From the NCBI GenBank assembly GCA_017471785.1, contig JAFURP010000038.1, positions 1 through 64,000 of the forward strand: DNA of 64,000 bases, written 5' to 3'. Below, piece by piece: positions 52,743 through 61,306 of the stretch. Every line of letters begins with the position of its first letter. Within the stretch, counting starts at the first letter, position 1. The stretch comes from Clostridia bacterium (GTDB taxonomy: Bacteria; Bacillota; Clostridia; Christensenellales; Borkfalkiaceae). The notes under the pieces were generated by a model that saw only the letters and a program-made list of their open reading frames with translations, did not search any database and was not told the DNA's origin. The position numbers and the translations under genes are program-made.

Positions 52743-53409
52743 ATTTTCGACGCGTACCTGCCTCTCTCCTTTTTTCCTTTAACCGCGCGTATAACGCGGC
52801 GAGAGCGAGGGTGATAAAGGTGAAAAGGGCAAACCAATAAAAGGAGCCGATAAAAAAGGGAAATTCGCGGGAAAAGCCGAACAGTCCCACGGGGGAGCGG
52901 TAGTGCATAAAAAAGTAGGGATAGGGCACGCCGCGCCCGAAATCCACGCTAAGGAAATATAAAACGCTTGCGATAGAGAAGTAAACGAGGGGCGGCAGGG
53001 CGGCGGATAGCACGCCCTTTCTATCGATCGTAAACGGACGGTCGTCCAAGAAAAAATCGAGTATGGAAAAAAGAGGCGCGGCGATATGCGTTAAGAGGTT
53101 GGGAAACGACCACGGATGAAAGCTTTTATCCGAAAACGGACCGAGCAGGGCGCAATATACGATCCCCGTAATGGTAATGGCTACGGTAAAGACGAATTTT
53201 TGTCGATACAGGCGGAGGTTTTGCGGACGGAACAAAAGCGCGAGGGAATTGAAGCCTATCCAAAGGTTGGATTGCGCGGTGAAATAAAGTAAGCGCCTGC
53301 TCCAATGAGAATACCCGTCGTATCGCGCGAATACAAGGCTGAGCAACACGCCGCCGAAGGACGAGAGGACGATAAGAATTTTTAAGCTACGGGAAACGAT
53401 TTTTCGCAT
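52741..53409 (-). CDS. Pr6Pr-like integral membrane protein
   Basis: A 222-residue protein (start taken as the Met at 53409, with an alternative at 53427) with about six hydrophobic segments. It resembles the Pr6Pr family in FTAQSNLWIGFNSLALL near the start, SFPNLLTHIAAPLFSILDFFLDDR in the middle and YFFMHYRSPVG late, the regions with conserved His residues. Function is not established for the family. It is transcribed towards the oxidoreductase operon and has no clear partner. Confidence 0.75.
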   Translation of the reverse strand: MRKIVSRSLKILIVLSSFGGVLLSLVFARYDGYSHWSRRLLYFTAQSNLWIGFNSLALLFRPQNLRLYRQKFVFTVAITITGIVYCALLGPFSDKSFHPWSFPNLLTHIAAPLFSILDFFLDDRPFTIDRKGVLSAALPPLVYFSIASVLYFLSVDFGRGVPYPYFFMHYRSPVGLFGFSREFPFFIGSFYWFALFTFITLALAALYARLKEKRREAGTRRK

Positions 53410-53479
53410 ATCCGCTATTGTGTGCAATTTTTATAAAAATAATCTTTTTGTTACAAGGCGTTCGTCTTTTCGTAAACCG

Positions 53480-53508
53480 TTGACAAACGGGTCGTTTTGG
53501 AGTATAAT
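53480..53508 (+). promoter_or_regulatory. Consensus promoter of the flavin reductase-like gene
   Basis: TTGACA (53480-53485), 17-base spacer, TATAAT (53503-53508), full matches. Confidence 0.9.
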
Positions 53509-53535
53509 AGAAGAAAAAAAGAGGAGTGAAAAATT

Positions 53536-54096
53536 ATGAGAAAAAATTTGAAAGCGAAAGCGTATATTTATCCCTTGCCCGTGCTGATCGTCGGCACGTA
53601 CGACGAGAACGGCGTGCCCGACGCCATGAACGCGGCGTGGGGCACCGTTTGCGATACGGCGCAGGTATCCGTATGTTTGAGCGCAGGTCATAAAACGGTC
53701 AAAAATTTATTAAAAACGAAAGCGTTTACGGTAGCGATCGCCGACGCGAAAAACGTGCTTCCCGCCGATTACGTGGGCGTAGTTTCCGCGAATAACGTTC
53801 CCGATAAGCTGAAGAATACGGGTTGGCATATCGTCAAGAGCGAGGTCGTCAACGCGCCGATCATCGAAGAGCTTCCGCTCGTTTTGGAATGTAAGCTCGT
53901 CAGCTACGATACGGAAACGGAAATTTGTATCGGGGAGGTCGTGAACGTTTCCGTGGACGATAGTATCTTGGACGAGAAGGGCAAGATCGATTTGACCAAA
54001 TTCCAGCCGATCTGCTACGATTGCGACACGCACGGCTATTACAAGCTGGGCGAAAGAGTGGGGCAAGCGTTCTCGGACGGCTTAAAATTGAAATAA
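53536..54096 (+). CDS. Flavin reductase-like FMN-binding protein
   Basis: A 186-residue split-barrel protein of the flavin reductase-like family: YPLPVLIVGTYDENGVPDAMNAAWGTVCD, HKTVKNL, FTVAIA, and CDTHGYYKLGERVGQAF at the end. Such proteins bind FMN and reduce flavins with NAD(P)H or act as electron carriers. GAGGAG precedes the ATG and a consensus promoter lies 28 bases upstream. Followed 5 bases later by a GrpB-like gene. Confidence 0.87.
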   Translation: MRKNLKAKAYIYPLPVLIVGTYDENGVPDAMNAAWGTVCDTAQVSVCLSAGHKTVKNLLKTKAFTVAIADAKNVLPADYVGVVSANNVPDKLKNTGWHIVKSEVVNAPIIEELPLVLECKLVSYDTETEICIGEVVNVSVDDSILDEKGKIDLTKFQPICYDCDTHGYYKLGERVGQAFSDGLKLK

Positions 54097-54101
54097 CAAA
54101 T

Positions 54102-54659
54102 ATGAGTAAACAACTGTCTGAAATGTCGTTGGAGGAATTGTGGGAGTTGTTCCCCGTTTTCTTGACCGAACACAAACCGTATTGGACGGAGTGGTATTTG
54201 GGAGAGAAGGAAAATTTGCTGAAATTGCTTTCGTTTCCCGTCAAGATCCATCACGTCGGCAGTACGGCGGTACGGGGCATTTGGGCGAAGCCCATCGTCG
54301 ATATTTTAGTGGAAACGGAAGATGAAGCGGCGCTAAATACCGCTACGCGTATTTTGCAGGAAAACGGATATATCTTGATGGGGCAAACCTCTACGCGTAG
54401 CTCTTTGAATAAGGGCTATACGGAAAGGGGGTTTTCGGAACGGGTATTCCATATCCATATCCGTTTGAGAGGGGATAACGACGAGGTGTATTTTAGAGAT
54501 TATTTGCTTGCAAATCCCGACGTTGCCAAGGAGTACGAGAGGTTGAAGCTTGCTTTATGGAAACGGTACGAGCACGACCGCGACGGGTATACAAACGCAA
54601 AAACGGAGTTCGTGAAAAAATACACGAAAATCGCAAAAACGATAGGGGCAGGTACGTGA
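54102..54659 (+). CDS. GrpB-family protein (nucleotidyltransferase fold)
   Basis: A 185-residue protein of the GrpB/UPF0157 family, a nucleotidyltransferase-like fold of uncertain function. The core motif is HHVGSTAVRGIWAKPIVDI near residue 47, followed by ERVFHIHIRL, FRDYLLANPDVAKEY and DRDGYTNAKTEFV. The ATG at 54102 excludes an upstream frame that overlaps the flavin reductase-like gene. No strong ribosome site is visible. Co-transcription with the preceding gene is likely. Confidence 0.85.
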   Translation: MSKQLSEMSLEELWELFPVFLTEHKPYWTEWYLGEKENLLKLLSFPVKIHHVGSTAVRGIWAKPIVDILVETEDEAALNTATRILQENGYILMGQTSTRSSLNKGYTERGFSERVFHIHIRLRGDNDEVYFRDYLLANPDVAKEYERLKLALWKRYEHDRDGYTNAKTEFVKKYTKIAKTIGAGT

Positions 54660-54714
54660 TGAATAGACCGTGTATCCTTTTACGGGCGGTATAAACGTTG
54701 AACAAAATAGGATA

Positions 54715-54738
54715 GCGGCGGATCTTTCGATCCGCCGC
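54715..54738 (+). terminator. Terminator after the GrpB-like gene
   Basis: GCGGCGGATC (54715-54724) and GATCCGCCGC (54729-54738) form a perfect 10-bp stem with a TTTC loop, followed by CGTTTCTTTA. Confidence 0.6.
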
Positions 54739-54778
54739 CGTTTCTTTATTCCGTCAAGCCGCACGAAGGAAAAATTGA

Positions 54779-55642
54779 TTATTTTTCGATCGTAAATCCG
54801 ATTTCGTTTTTCAAATAGGCTATGAATTTCGTCGCGCCCAAGGAACGGACGGCGTTTTTCTTATACGAAAATCCAAGCTCGCGCGCGATCTCGGGCTTGA
54901 GCTTAAGGGCGCGCACGCCCTTGTACTGCTTTTGGAATACGAGCGAGGGTAAAACGGTAACGCCTATGCCCTCGTTCACCATCGAGATCGCCGACATATC
55001 GTCCACCGAATCAAAACGGATAATCTCCTTGAAACGGCTCTCGTCGAAATATTTCCGCAAAGCGCTTTCGTTCGTGGAGATATACGGATATTCGTACAAT
55101 TCCTCGCGTTCGACGGACTTTTGTCCCGAGAAGCTCCCGTGGGGGACGATCGCGACGAACGGGTCGGTCATGATCGGCACCCATTCGTTTTGTCCAACGG
55201 CGCCGAGATCCGCGAAAACGACGTCCGCAAAGCCCTCCTCCAACCAAGTATGCAGGTCGTTGCCCACGCGAATAGATACTTGTACGCTCGGATGCGCTTT
55301 TTTGAAGGATTTCAAGATTTCGGGCAAAACGTATTGCGATATGCTGGAATAGGTGCCGATGCGCAGCTCCCGTTCCTTTTGCGAGGAAAGCTTTTCCGCC
55401 GCGTTAAAAAGCTCCTTTTCCGCTTTTATCACGGCGACTAAGCTTTCGTACAGGCTTAAGCCGTCCTCCGTCCATTCCACGCCCAAGGGCGTGCGCTTTA
55501 ACAGCCGAACGCCCAGCTCCGCCTCCAAGGAATCCGCCATATGCGACAGCGCCGACGGCGTATAGGAAATTTCTTCCGCCGCCTTGGACAAGCTTTTGTG
55601 CTTGACCGCGGATAGCAAAGCCCGTATTTTCAAGGTGTCCAT
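54779..55642 (-). CDS. LysR-family transcriptional regulator
   Basis: A 287-residue regulator: N-terminal winged helix (LRALLSAVKHKSLSKAAEEISYTPSALSHMADSLE in outline, residues about 5-60) and a C-terminal periplasmic-binding-like effector domain (about 90-285; LRIGTYSSISQYVLPEIL, EGFADVVFADLG, ISMVNEGIGVTVLP). The ATG at 55642 follows a GGAGAGG site and a TTGACT-17-TATAAT promoter; the longer frame upstream runs through that promoter. It diverges from the DMT transporter gene at 55753, probably its target. The effector is unknown. Confidence 0.9.
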   Translation of the reverse strand: MDTLKIRALLSAVKHKSLSKAAEEISYTPSALSHMADSLEAELGVRLLKRTPLGVEWTEDGLSLYESLVAVIKAEKELFNAAEKLSSQKERELRIGTYSSISQYVLPEILKSFKKAHPSVQVSIRVGNDLHTWLEEGFADVVFADLGAVGQNEWVPIMTDPFVAIVPHGSFSGQKSVEREELYEYPYISTNESALRKYFDESRFKEIIRFDSVDDMSAISMVNEGIGVTVLPSLVFQKQYKGVRALKLKPEIARELGFSYKKNAVRSLGATKFIAYLKNEIGFTIEK

Positions 55643-55656
55643 ACTTCGCCTCTCCT

Positions 55657-55716
55657 TGTGAAAGTTTTTCACAGCCCTATTATAAATCTCCGTTTCACAA
55701 AAGTCAAGGGTTGTGA
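55657..55716. promoter_or_regulatory. Inverted repeats between lysR and the transporter gene
   Basis: TGTGAAA-GTT-TTTCACA (55657-55673) is a perfect palindrome, and TCACAA (55695-55700) pairs with TTGTGA (55711-55716). The second repeat encloses the -35 box of the lysR promoter and touches the -10 region of the transporter promoter, the usual arrangement of LysR-type sites. Confidence 0.6.
55679..55707 (-). promoter_or_regulatory. Promoter of the lysR-type gene
   Basis: Minus strand: TTGACT (55702-55707), 17-base spacer, TATAAT (55679-55684). Confidence 0.8.
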
Positions 55717-55722
55717 TATAAT
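55714..55722 (+). promoter_or_regulatory. Extended -10 promoter of the DMT transporter gene
   Basis: TGATATAAT (TG at 55714-55715, TATAAT at 55717-55722). It overlaps the region of the inverted repeats. Confidence 0.65.
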
Positions 55723-55752
55723 TTTTGAAAAATTTAACGTGGAGCGAAAAAA

Positions 55753-56739
55753 ATGGAAGAAGAAAAGAAGCGGCAAACGGAGAAAAAATCGAGGGTAAAG
55801 GTGCAAGCGTTGACGTACGGAGCGTTGATCTTCGTCGTGTTCGTGTGGGGCGCGGGGCCGCTTTTGAACGCGTATTTGTATCGGTACTATACGGCAACGA
55901 TCTGTACGGCGGTCTCGTCGCTGATCTCGGCGATTTCGCTGCTGTTGATCTCCTTGCCGCATTTGAAAAAATTAAACCGCGATTATTTCAAGGTAGCCGT
56001 GCCGACGGGTATTTTCAATTCGGTTGCTTCGCTGTTGCAAAAAATAGGCTTACAATATACGACCCCTACGAAATACGCGTTTTTGGAGAATTTGTCCTGC
56101 GTCGTCGTACCCGTGCTGTTGTTTTTCTTTATCAAAAAGAAGCCGAGCTTTTTGACGGTATTTGCAAGCTTTTTGTGCTTGGCGGGGTCGTTTATCTTAA
56201 GCGGTATGGATTTTTCGAGCAACAGCGTTTCCTTTGGAAAGGGGGAGATCTTATGCGCGCTCGCAGGACTGCTGTACGGCGTTAATATCGCGGCGACGGG
56301 CGCGTACGCGAAAAAGCTCTACGCGCCGCTCTACGTTATGATACAAATTTGGATACATACGTTTATATCCTTTGCGACGGCGTTTGCGTTGCATTTTATC
56401 ACGATTGACGGCGTGCCGATCGAGCCGCTCGCGTTCTCGTGGGAGATAAAGCGTCTTTTGCTCGTCGCGGCTTTGGGACTTGTGTCCAGTACGTTGTGTT
56501 GGATCATTCGTACGAACGTAATGAAATATATCAACGCTTCGGTAGTGGCGGTGATCATGCCTTTTTCCGCCGTGATCGCAGGCGTGCTTTCCGTGTCGTT
56601 CGATATGGACGCGTTGACCCTCGATCTCGTGTTGGGCGCGGGTATCGGCTTTACCGCCGCCTTGCTATCCAGCGTGGCGGATATCCTGGAGAAACGGAAA
56701 GAGCGGAAAAAGGAAGAGAAAGGGACGATCGCGCCGTGA
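55753..56739 (+). CDS. DMT-superfamily (EamA) transporter
   Basis: A 328-residue inner-membrane protein with about ten hydrophobic segments in two EamA repeats (about 22-150 and 165-310). The N- and C-termini are highly charged (many Lys and Glu). Motif-like parts are FVVFVWGAGPLLN, LQYTTPTKYAFLENLSCVVVPV and NASVVAVIMPFSAVIAGVLS. It is a metabolite exporter or importer; the substrate is unknown. Probably controlled by the divergent LysR regulator. Confidence 0.87.
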   Translation: MEEEKKRQTEKKSRVKVQALTYGALIFVVFVWGAGPLLNAYLYRYYTATICTAVSSLISAISLLLISLPHLKKLNRDYFKVAVPTGIFNSVASLLQKIGLQYTTPTKYAFLENLSCVVVPVLLFFFIKKKPSFLTVFASFLCLAGSFILSGMDFSSNSVSFGKGEILCALAGLLYGVNIAATGAYAKKLYAPLYVMIQIWIHTFISFATAFALHFITIDGVPIEPLAFSWEIKRLLLVAALGLVSSTLCWIIRTNVMKYINASVVAVIMPFSAVIAGVLSVSFDMDALTLDLVLGAGIGFTAALLSSVADILEKRKERKKEEKGTIAP

Positions 56740-56756
56740 CCTTTGTAAAATAAAAG

Positions 56757-56795
56757 GACCTCTCTATGCCATCGGGTACGGAGAGGTCTTTTTTT
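56757..56795 (+). terminator. Terminator after the DMT transporter gene
   Basis: GACCTCTC (56757-56764) pairs with GAGAGGTC (56781-56788), followed by seven T. Confidence 0.72.
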
Positions 56796-56802
56796 ATTGC
56801 TT

Positions 56803-57597
56803 TTACGTTTCCTGGAAATTGAATTTACGGAATTCCGTAGGCGGTACGCCCTCGCGGCTTTTGAAGCATTCCGTAAAATAGTTCGCCGAGGAAAAACCGC
56901 ATTGTTCGGAAATTTGTTCGATGCTCATTTTTTGCGGCGTCAACAAAAATTCCTTGGCTTTTTCCAGTCGAATATTCAAAAGATAGTCGATGGGCGATAC
57001 GTTCAAATGCTTCTTGAAATTATAAATGACCGTCGTTTTCGAAATATAAAATTTTTCCGCCAACAGATCGAGGGATATTTTTTCCTTGTAATGCGTGTTG
57101 AAATAATCCATCATTTTCAAAAGGATAGGCGGTAGCTTGGTGCTTGACGGCGCGTCGGGCGGCTGCGTGGTGTTTCTTGCGATAAAAGCGAGGATACAAT
57201 TAAAAAACGACCGCATCATATAATCGGAAAATTCTTCGTCTTTTTCTTGAAACTCCAATAAAAAATCAAGTAAGCGAAGAATGGTTTTTTGGTCCTTCTC
57301 GGAAAAGGTAAGAGGGGCTAACGCCCGTTTGGAGAGTAAGGTCTTTTCCGTCGCGTCGAGATATTTCGGCAATATATTGATATTAAAGCGTTCGTAGCCG
57401 CCGCCCTCCGTTTTGTGCATGATAAACGGGGGAATGATGATGCAGGCGGGCGCTTTTATCGTATATAAGGTATTGTAGAAAAATACGGTGCGCTCTCCCT
57501 TCGTCAATATGTAAAACTCGTAATGGGAATGAGAATGAAAGACGTTCATCGTATGGCTTTGGCTTTTGGCAACTTTATCCACGGATAGGAAATTCAT
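56803..57597 (-). CDS. AraC-family transcriptional regulator
   Basis: A 264-residue regulator: N-terminal cupin (HSHSHYEFYILTKGE; CIIIPPFIMHKTEGG) and C-terminal AraC domain with both helix-turn-helix units (ISLDLLAEKFYISKTTVIYNF; SIEQISEQCGFSSANYFTECF). It diverges from a sugar ABC importer operon at 57761 and is the probable regulator of it. The 163-base gap holds three TCTATG(A/T)- or TCTACGA-type repeats that may be its binding sites. Confidence 0.88.
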   Translation of the reverse strand: MNFLSVDKVAKSQSHTMNVFHSHSHYEFYILTKGERTVFFYNTLYTIKAPACIIIPPFIMHKTEGGGYERFNINILPKYLDATEKTLLSKRALAPLTFSEKDQKTILRLLDFLLEFQEKDEEFSDYMMRSFFNCILAFIARNTTQPPDAPSSTKLPPILLKMMDYFNTHYKEKISLDLLAEKFYISKTTVIYNFKKHLNVSPIDYLLNIRLEKAKEFLLTPQKMSIEQISEQCGFSSANYFTECFKSREGVPPTEFRKFNFQET

Positions 57598-57623
57598 ACC
57601 AGCCTCCTCGCTTTTGTAATATA

Positions 57624-57695
57624 TCTATGATTTTATTATATTTTAGCATATTTTCTATGTTAAATCAAGTTTTTTTATGGTACAATATCTACGAT
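57624..57695. promoter_or_regulatory. Direct repeats TCTATGA/TCTATGT/TCTACGA
   Basis: Seven-base related motifs start at 57624, 57654 and 57689 (30 and 35 bases apart) in the gap between the AraC gene and the importer operon. Spacing near three helical turns fits AraC-type direct-repeat operators; the region is AT-rich, so chance matches are possible. Confidence 0.35.
57679..57687 (+). promoter_or_regulatory. Extended -10 promoter of the second ABC importer operon
   Basis: TGGTACAAT (TG at 57679-57680, TACAAT at 57682-57687), 74 bases before the ATG. No good -35 box, consistent with an activator-dependent promoter. Confidence 0.5.
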
Positions 57696-57760
57696 AATAT
57701 GAAAAATGCGAAAAAGTCGGTGTTTTCGCTTAAAAAACAATAGGGAAAGGAGAATATTGT

Positions 57761-59374
57761 ATGAAAAAGCAAATTGCAAAACGCGTAACGAGCTGTTTGA
57801 TGGGGCTTACGATGCTCACGGGGCTCGTAGGTTGTGCCGACGGCGACGGCAAGAAGGTGGATCCGAATAAAACGCAGCTGTATCTGGGCGTGACGTCGGA
57901 GGGTATCGACGAGGCGTGGCTCGATTCCGTGATCGAGGGCTTCGAAAAGGAATATCCCGATTATCAGGTTTGGGTGGATCCGATCACGGACACCGAGCTG
58001 GATACCCTGGAAACGGATATGCCCACCTCTAGACAAGACTTGTATTATTTGCAAAATATGTCCAACCCGAAGGGCTGGTACGACAAGGGGCTTATCGACG
58101 ATATTACGGACGTCGTGACCGTCGGAGATCCCGCGTTTGAGGAGGGAACGACGATCGAATCGAAAATTATGGACGACGTGATCGATACCTACCGTTTTGA
58201 AAACGAGAGCGGCGATACCCGTTATTTCGGCGTGCCTTACGTTCTCGTAACGTACGGTATCGTTTACGACGCCGATCTGTTCACGCGAAAAAACTTGTTT
58301 AACCTTGCGGCGTATAAGGGCTTGGACTGCGTCGAGGGCACGGCAGACGACAATTACGGGCCCGACGGCGTAGAGGGCGGCTTCGACGACGGCTTGCCGG
58401 CAACTTGGGAGGATTTCAAGGCGTTGATGTCCACGATGGTCCAGCGCGGCGTGACGCCGTTCGTATGGTCGGGTGAGCACGCGTACTACCGTATCAATCT
58501 TACGAAAGCGATGCTTGCCAGCTACGAGGGCGCTGCCCAACATCGGCTCTATTACGACCTGAACGGGTACGACGAGCAGTTGAAGATAGACATAACGCCG
58601 TCGAACGCTTGGAAGCTGGTGGAACGCCCCTCGCAAGAGGCGGTGTTGACGGCGGTAAGCGATATCGTTAAAAACACGAAAAATTATTCGGCGAAATCCT
58701 TCTATTTGTCCACCTCGCACTTGCAGGCGCAAAACGAATTTATTTTGAGTACGCGCACGGAAACCCCGATCGGTATGCTGATCGAAGGCGGCTGGTGGGA
58801 GAACGAAGCGAAATCGACCTTTGAGGAGATGGAGCGCTACGGCGAACAATACGGCTACGGAAAACGGAATTTCAAATATATGCCGTTGCCCAAATTTATC
58901 GGTACGGACGGGGTAGAGGACCAAATTTACAAGGGTACGACGGTATATTCGGAGTTCGGCGAATCGATGGTATGCTTAAATTCGGCGTCGTCGAACAAAG
59001 AGGGCGCGAAGCTCTTCTTGCGCTATTCGCATACGAACGCGTCGCTGAAGGCGTTTACGCTGGATAACGGTATGGCAAGACCCTTCGAGTACGATTTCGA
59101 CGAAACGGAATTTGCTTCGCTTTCCAAATACGCGCAAAGCGTTTGGTCAATCGTCCGCGACGAGAACACGGAGATCGTTACGCCGGCAAAGAGCAATCCG
59201 ACCGCGATCGCGCACGCGGAGGTCGTGAACGGCTTGCGTTTGACGGGTACGAACGGTACGGCGAACTACACCGATCCCTTCCTTGAGTTTTACAGGACGG
59301 CGAATATGACGGTAGCCGATTATTTGACGGCGATGAAAAACAAATATAACGAAAGCACCTGGAATATCTCCTGA
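57761..59374 (+). CDS. ABC transporter extracellular sugar-binding lipoprotein
   Basis: A 537-residue lipoprotein (lipobox LVGC, Cys25) with the family 1 solute-binding fold. It has an N-terminal lobe starting LYLGVTSEGIDEAWLDSVIEGF, then SRQDLYYLQNMSNPKGWYD, YFGVPYVLVTYGIVYD, GMLIEGGWWENEA (ligand-contact aromatic residues) and a C-terminal helix. Length is similar to the binding protein at 13548, so it may also take oligosaccharides. It supplies the permeases at 59401 and 60379, with GGAAAGGAG before the ATG. Confidence 0.88.
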   Translation: MKKQIAKRVTSCLMGLTMLTGLVGCADGDGKKVDPNKTQLYLGVTSEGIDEAWLDSVIEGFEKEYPDYQVWVDPITDTELDTLETDMPTSRQDLYYLQNMSNPKGWYDKGLIDDITDVVTVGDPAFEEGTTIESKIMDDVIDTYRFENESGDTRYFGVPYVLVTYGIVYDADLFTRKNLFNLAAYKGLDCVEGTADDNYGPDGVEGGFDDGLPATWEDFKALMSTMVQRGVTPFVWSGEHAYYRINLTKAMLASYEGAAQHRLYYDLNGYDEQLKIDITPSNAWKLVERPSQEAVLTAVSDIVKNTKNYSAKSFYLSTSHLQAQNEFILSTRTETPIGMLIEGGWWENEAKSTFEEMERYGEQYGYGKRNFKYMPLPKFIGTDGVEDQIYKGTTVYSEFGESMVCLNSASSNKEGAKLFLRYSHTNASLKAFTLDNGMARPFEYDFDETEFASLSKYAQSVWSIVRDENTEIVTPAKSNPTAIAHAEVVNGLRLTGTNGTANYTDPFLEFYRTANMTVADYLTAMKNKYNESTWNIS

Positions 59375-59400
59375 TTGGCGTTGGAGTTGGAGGAAAAGGC

Positions 59401-60369
59401 ATGAAAGAACATACGACCGACGTTTCTTTGAACGTTGCGTTCAGTAAGAAAAATAAAAAGAAGCAAAAGATCTTGGAGGACCTGTTCGTCGCCTCGATCG
59501 TGATATGGCCCTTGTTATTGTTCGTCGTGTATTGGATCGGCGGCAATATCACCAATATTATGCTCGCTTTTCAGGAATATAACATTGAAGAGCAAAGCTT
59601 CACGTTTCTACCCTTAAATAGGATTTTTACGAATTTTACTCGATTTTTCAAAGAGTTTTCGGGTACTTCGGGTATGGGCGTGATGTTTGGGCGTTCTATC
59701 TTGTATTGGTTTATAACCTTCGTGATGCTCATTCCGCACATCTTGGTTTCTTTTTGTATACATAAAAAGGTGCGCGGCGCAGGCGCGTTCAAGATCATTT
59801 TGTTCTTGCCGAGCGTCATTTCCAGCGTCGTTTGGATAATGCTGTATAGAATTTTCGTGGAGTACGGATTGCCCGTCTTTTTGGGGTGGTTTGGCAAAAA
59901 AATTTCCATCAGCTTGTTTATGAACAGCGACACGGTGTTCGGTACGTTGGTGACGTACGGGATATGGTTGGGCTTTGCCGGCGGCTTGGTATTGTATACG
60001 GGCGCGATGAGCCGTATCCCTCCCGAGCTCGTGGAGGCGGGAAAAATGGACGGTATGAATACGTGGCAGGAATTTTGGCTGATCACGATGCCGTTGATCT
60101 TCCCCACCGTATCGATCGGTATGTATACGGGGATCGTGGGTATCTTCACCTCCTCGCCGTCGACGTATACCTTCTTCGGCGGAAACGCGCCGTCGGAAAC
60201 GTATACGTTCGGATACTATTTCTTCGTTATGGTATTCGGCGGACAAAAGACGCCCGTCAATTTCCCGTACGCGTCGGCGACCTCTTTGATCTTCACGGCG
60301 TTTGCCGCGCCTACCTCCCTGCTTTTGAAGCATTTGTGCGAAAAATACGGACCGAATACGGAGTTTTAA
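59401..60369 (+). CDS. Carbohydrate ABC transporter permease 1 (CUT1, MalF/UgpA type)
   Basis: A 322-residue inner-membrane permease with six likely transmembrane segments after a Lys-rich N-terminal tail. The EAA loop reads ELVEAGKMDGMNTWQEFWLI. It pairs with the permease at 60379, nine bases after its stop. No ATPase gene lies nearby; a shared ATPase is presumed. Confidence 0.9.
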   Translation: MKEHTTDVSLNVAFSKKNKKKQKILEDLFVASIVIWPLLLFVVYWIGGNITNIMLAFQEYNIEEQSFTFLPLNRIFTNFTRFFKEFSGTSGMGVMFGRSILYWFITFVMLIPHILVSFCIHKKVRGAGAFKIILFLPSVISSVVWIMLYRIFVEYGLPVFLGWFGKKISISLFMNSDTVFGTLVTYGIWLGFAGGLVLYTGAMSRIPPELVEAGKMDGMNTWQEFWLITMPLIFPTVSIGMYTGIVGIFTSSPSTYTFFGGNAPSETYTFGYYFFVMVFGGQKTPVNFPYASATSLIFTAFAAPTSLLLKHLCEKYGPNTEF

Positions 60370-60378
60370 GGAGTGGTT

Positions 60379-61284
60379 ATGGAAAAGACTGAAAAGAAAA
60401 AGAAAAGTAAGGGTATCCGTGCGAACGGTCTTGTATTCGAAATCATCGCGATCACGGTTTTGGGGTTGTATAGCTTTACGCTGCTGTTTGCGTTGGGTTG
60501 GGGAATTATTATTTCCTTAAAGGATATTATCGATTTCACGCTCAATCCGTTGGGCTTCCCTGCCGAGCTGCGCTTTGAAAACTATCTCAACGCTTTCAAG
60601 GAGCTTAAAGTAGAGGTCGCTTGGGGCGAGGGACGGCGCACGATCGAATTTCTCGAGCTGTTGTTCAACTCCATCTTATACGTCGTGGGCTGTACGCTCA
60701 TTTCGACCTACACGCATTTGACCTGCGCCTACGTTTCCGCGAAATATCCCCGTTGGATAACCAAATTGATGCACACGATCGTAGTCGTGGTGATCGCGTT
60801 CCCGATGGTCGGCAGTCTTTCCTCGGGCTTGGTGCTTTTGAAGGCGACGGGCGTGTATAACAACCGTCTGATGTATTTCCTGTATTGCGGCGGTTTTACG
60901 GGTACGAATTTCTTGATCTACTATTCGGCGTTCAAGGGCGTTTCGTCCACCTACGCCGAGGCGGCGAAGATAGACGGCGCAGGGCATTATACCATTATGT
61001 TCAAAATTATGATACCGATGGTCAAAAACCTTTTGACGGGTATGATGCTGTTGGCGGTCATCGGATATTGGAACGATTGGTATACGGCGATGGTGTACTT
61101 GCCCTCCTATCCCAATATTTCTTACGCCTTATATAAATTTCAATTTAATACGAACAATTCGGTGAGCAGCGTACCCGTGCAAACGGCAGGCTGTATGTTG
61201 GTTATGCTGCCTACGCTGTTGATATTCCTCGTCTTTAGAAACAAGTTTATCGGGAATATCTCTTACGGCGGCTTGAAAGGGTAA
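60379..61284 (+). CDS. Carbohydrate ABC transporter permease 2 (CUT1, MalG/UgpE type)
   Basis: A 301-residue permease with six likely transmembrane segments. The EAA loop is YAEAAKIDGAGHYTIMFKIM and the end is GNISYGGLKG, typical of MalG-like subunits. The ATG at 60379 follows AAGGAG at 60368-60373; an in-frame GTG at 60373 lies on that site itself and is rejected. It is a paralogue in layout of the permease at 12588. Confidence 0.9.
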   Translation: MEKTEKKKKSKGIRANGLVFEIIAITVLGLYSFTLLFALGWGIIISLKDIIDFTLNPLGFPAELRFENYLNAFKELKVEVAWGEGRRTIEFLELLFNSILYVVGCTLISTYTHLTCAYVSAKYPRWITKLMHTIVVVVIAFPMVGSLSSGLVLLKATGVYNNRLMYFLYCGGFTGTNFLIYYSAFKGVSSTYAEAAKIDGAGHYTIMFKIMIPMVKNLLTGMMLLAVIGYWNDWYTAMVYLPSYPNISYALYKFQFNTNNSVSSVPVQTAGCMLVMLPTLLIFLVFRNKFIGNISYGGLKG

Positions 61285-61306
61285 AACGGGGCAATCAGGA
61301 GTGAAA

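Noticed and set aside
54779-55897. Long start (372 residues) for the LysR gene
   Set aside because: The extension is low-complexity and crosses the gene's own promoter and the divergent one; the ATG at 55642 has a ribosome site and gives the normal family length.
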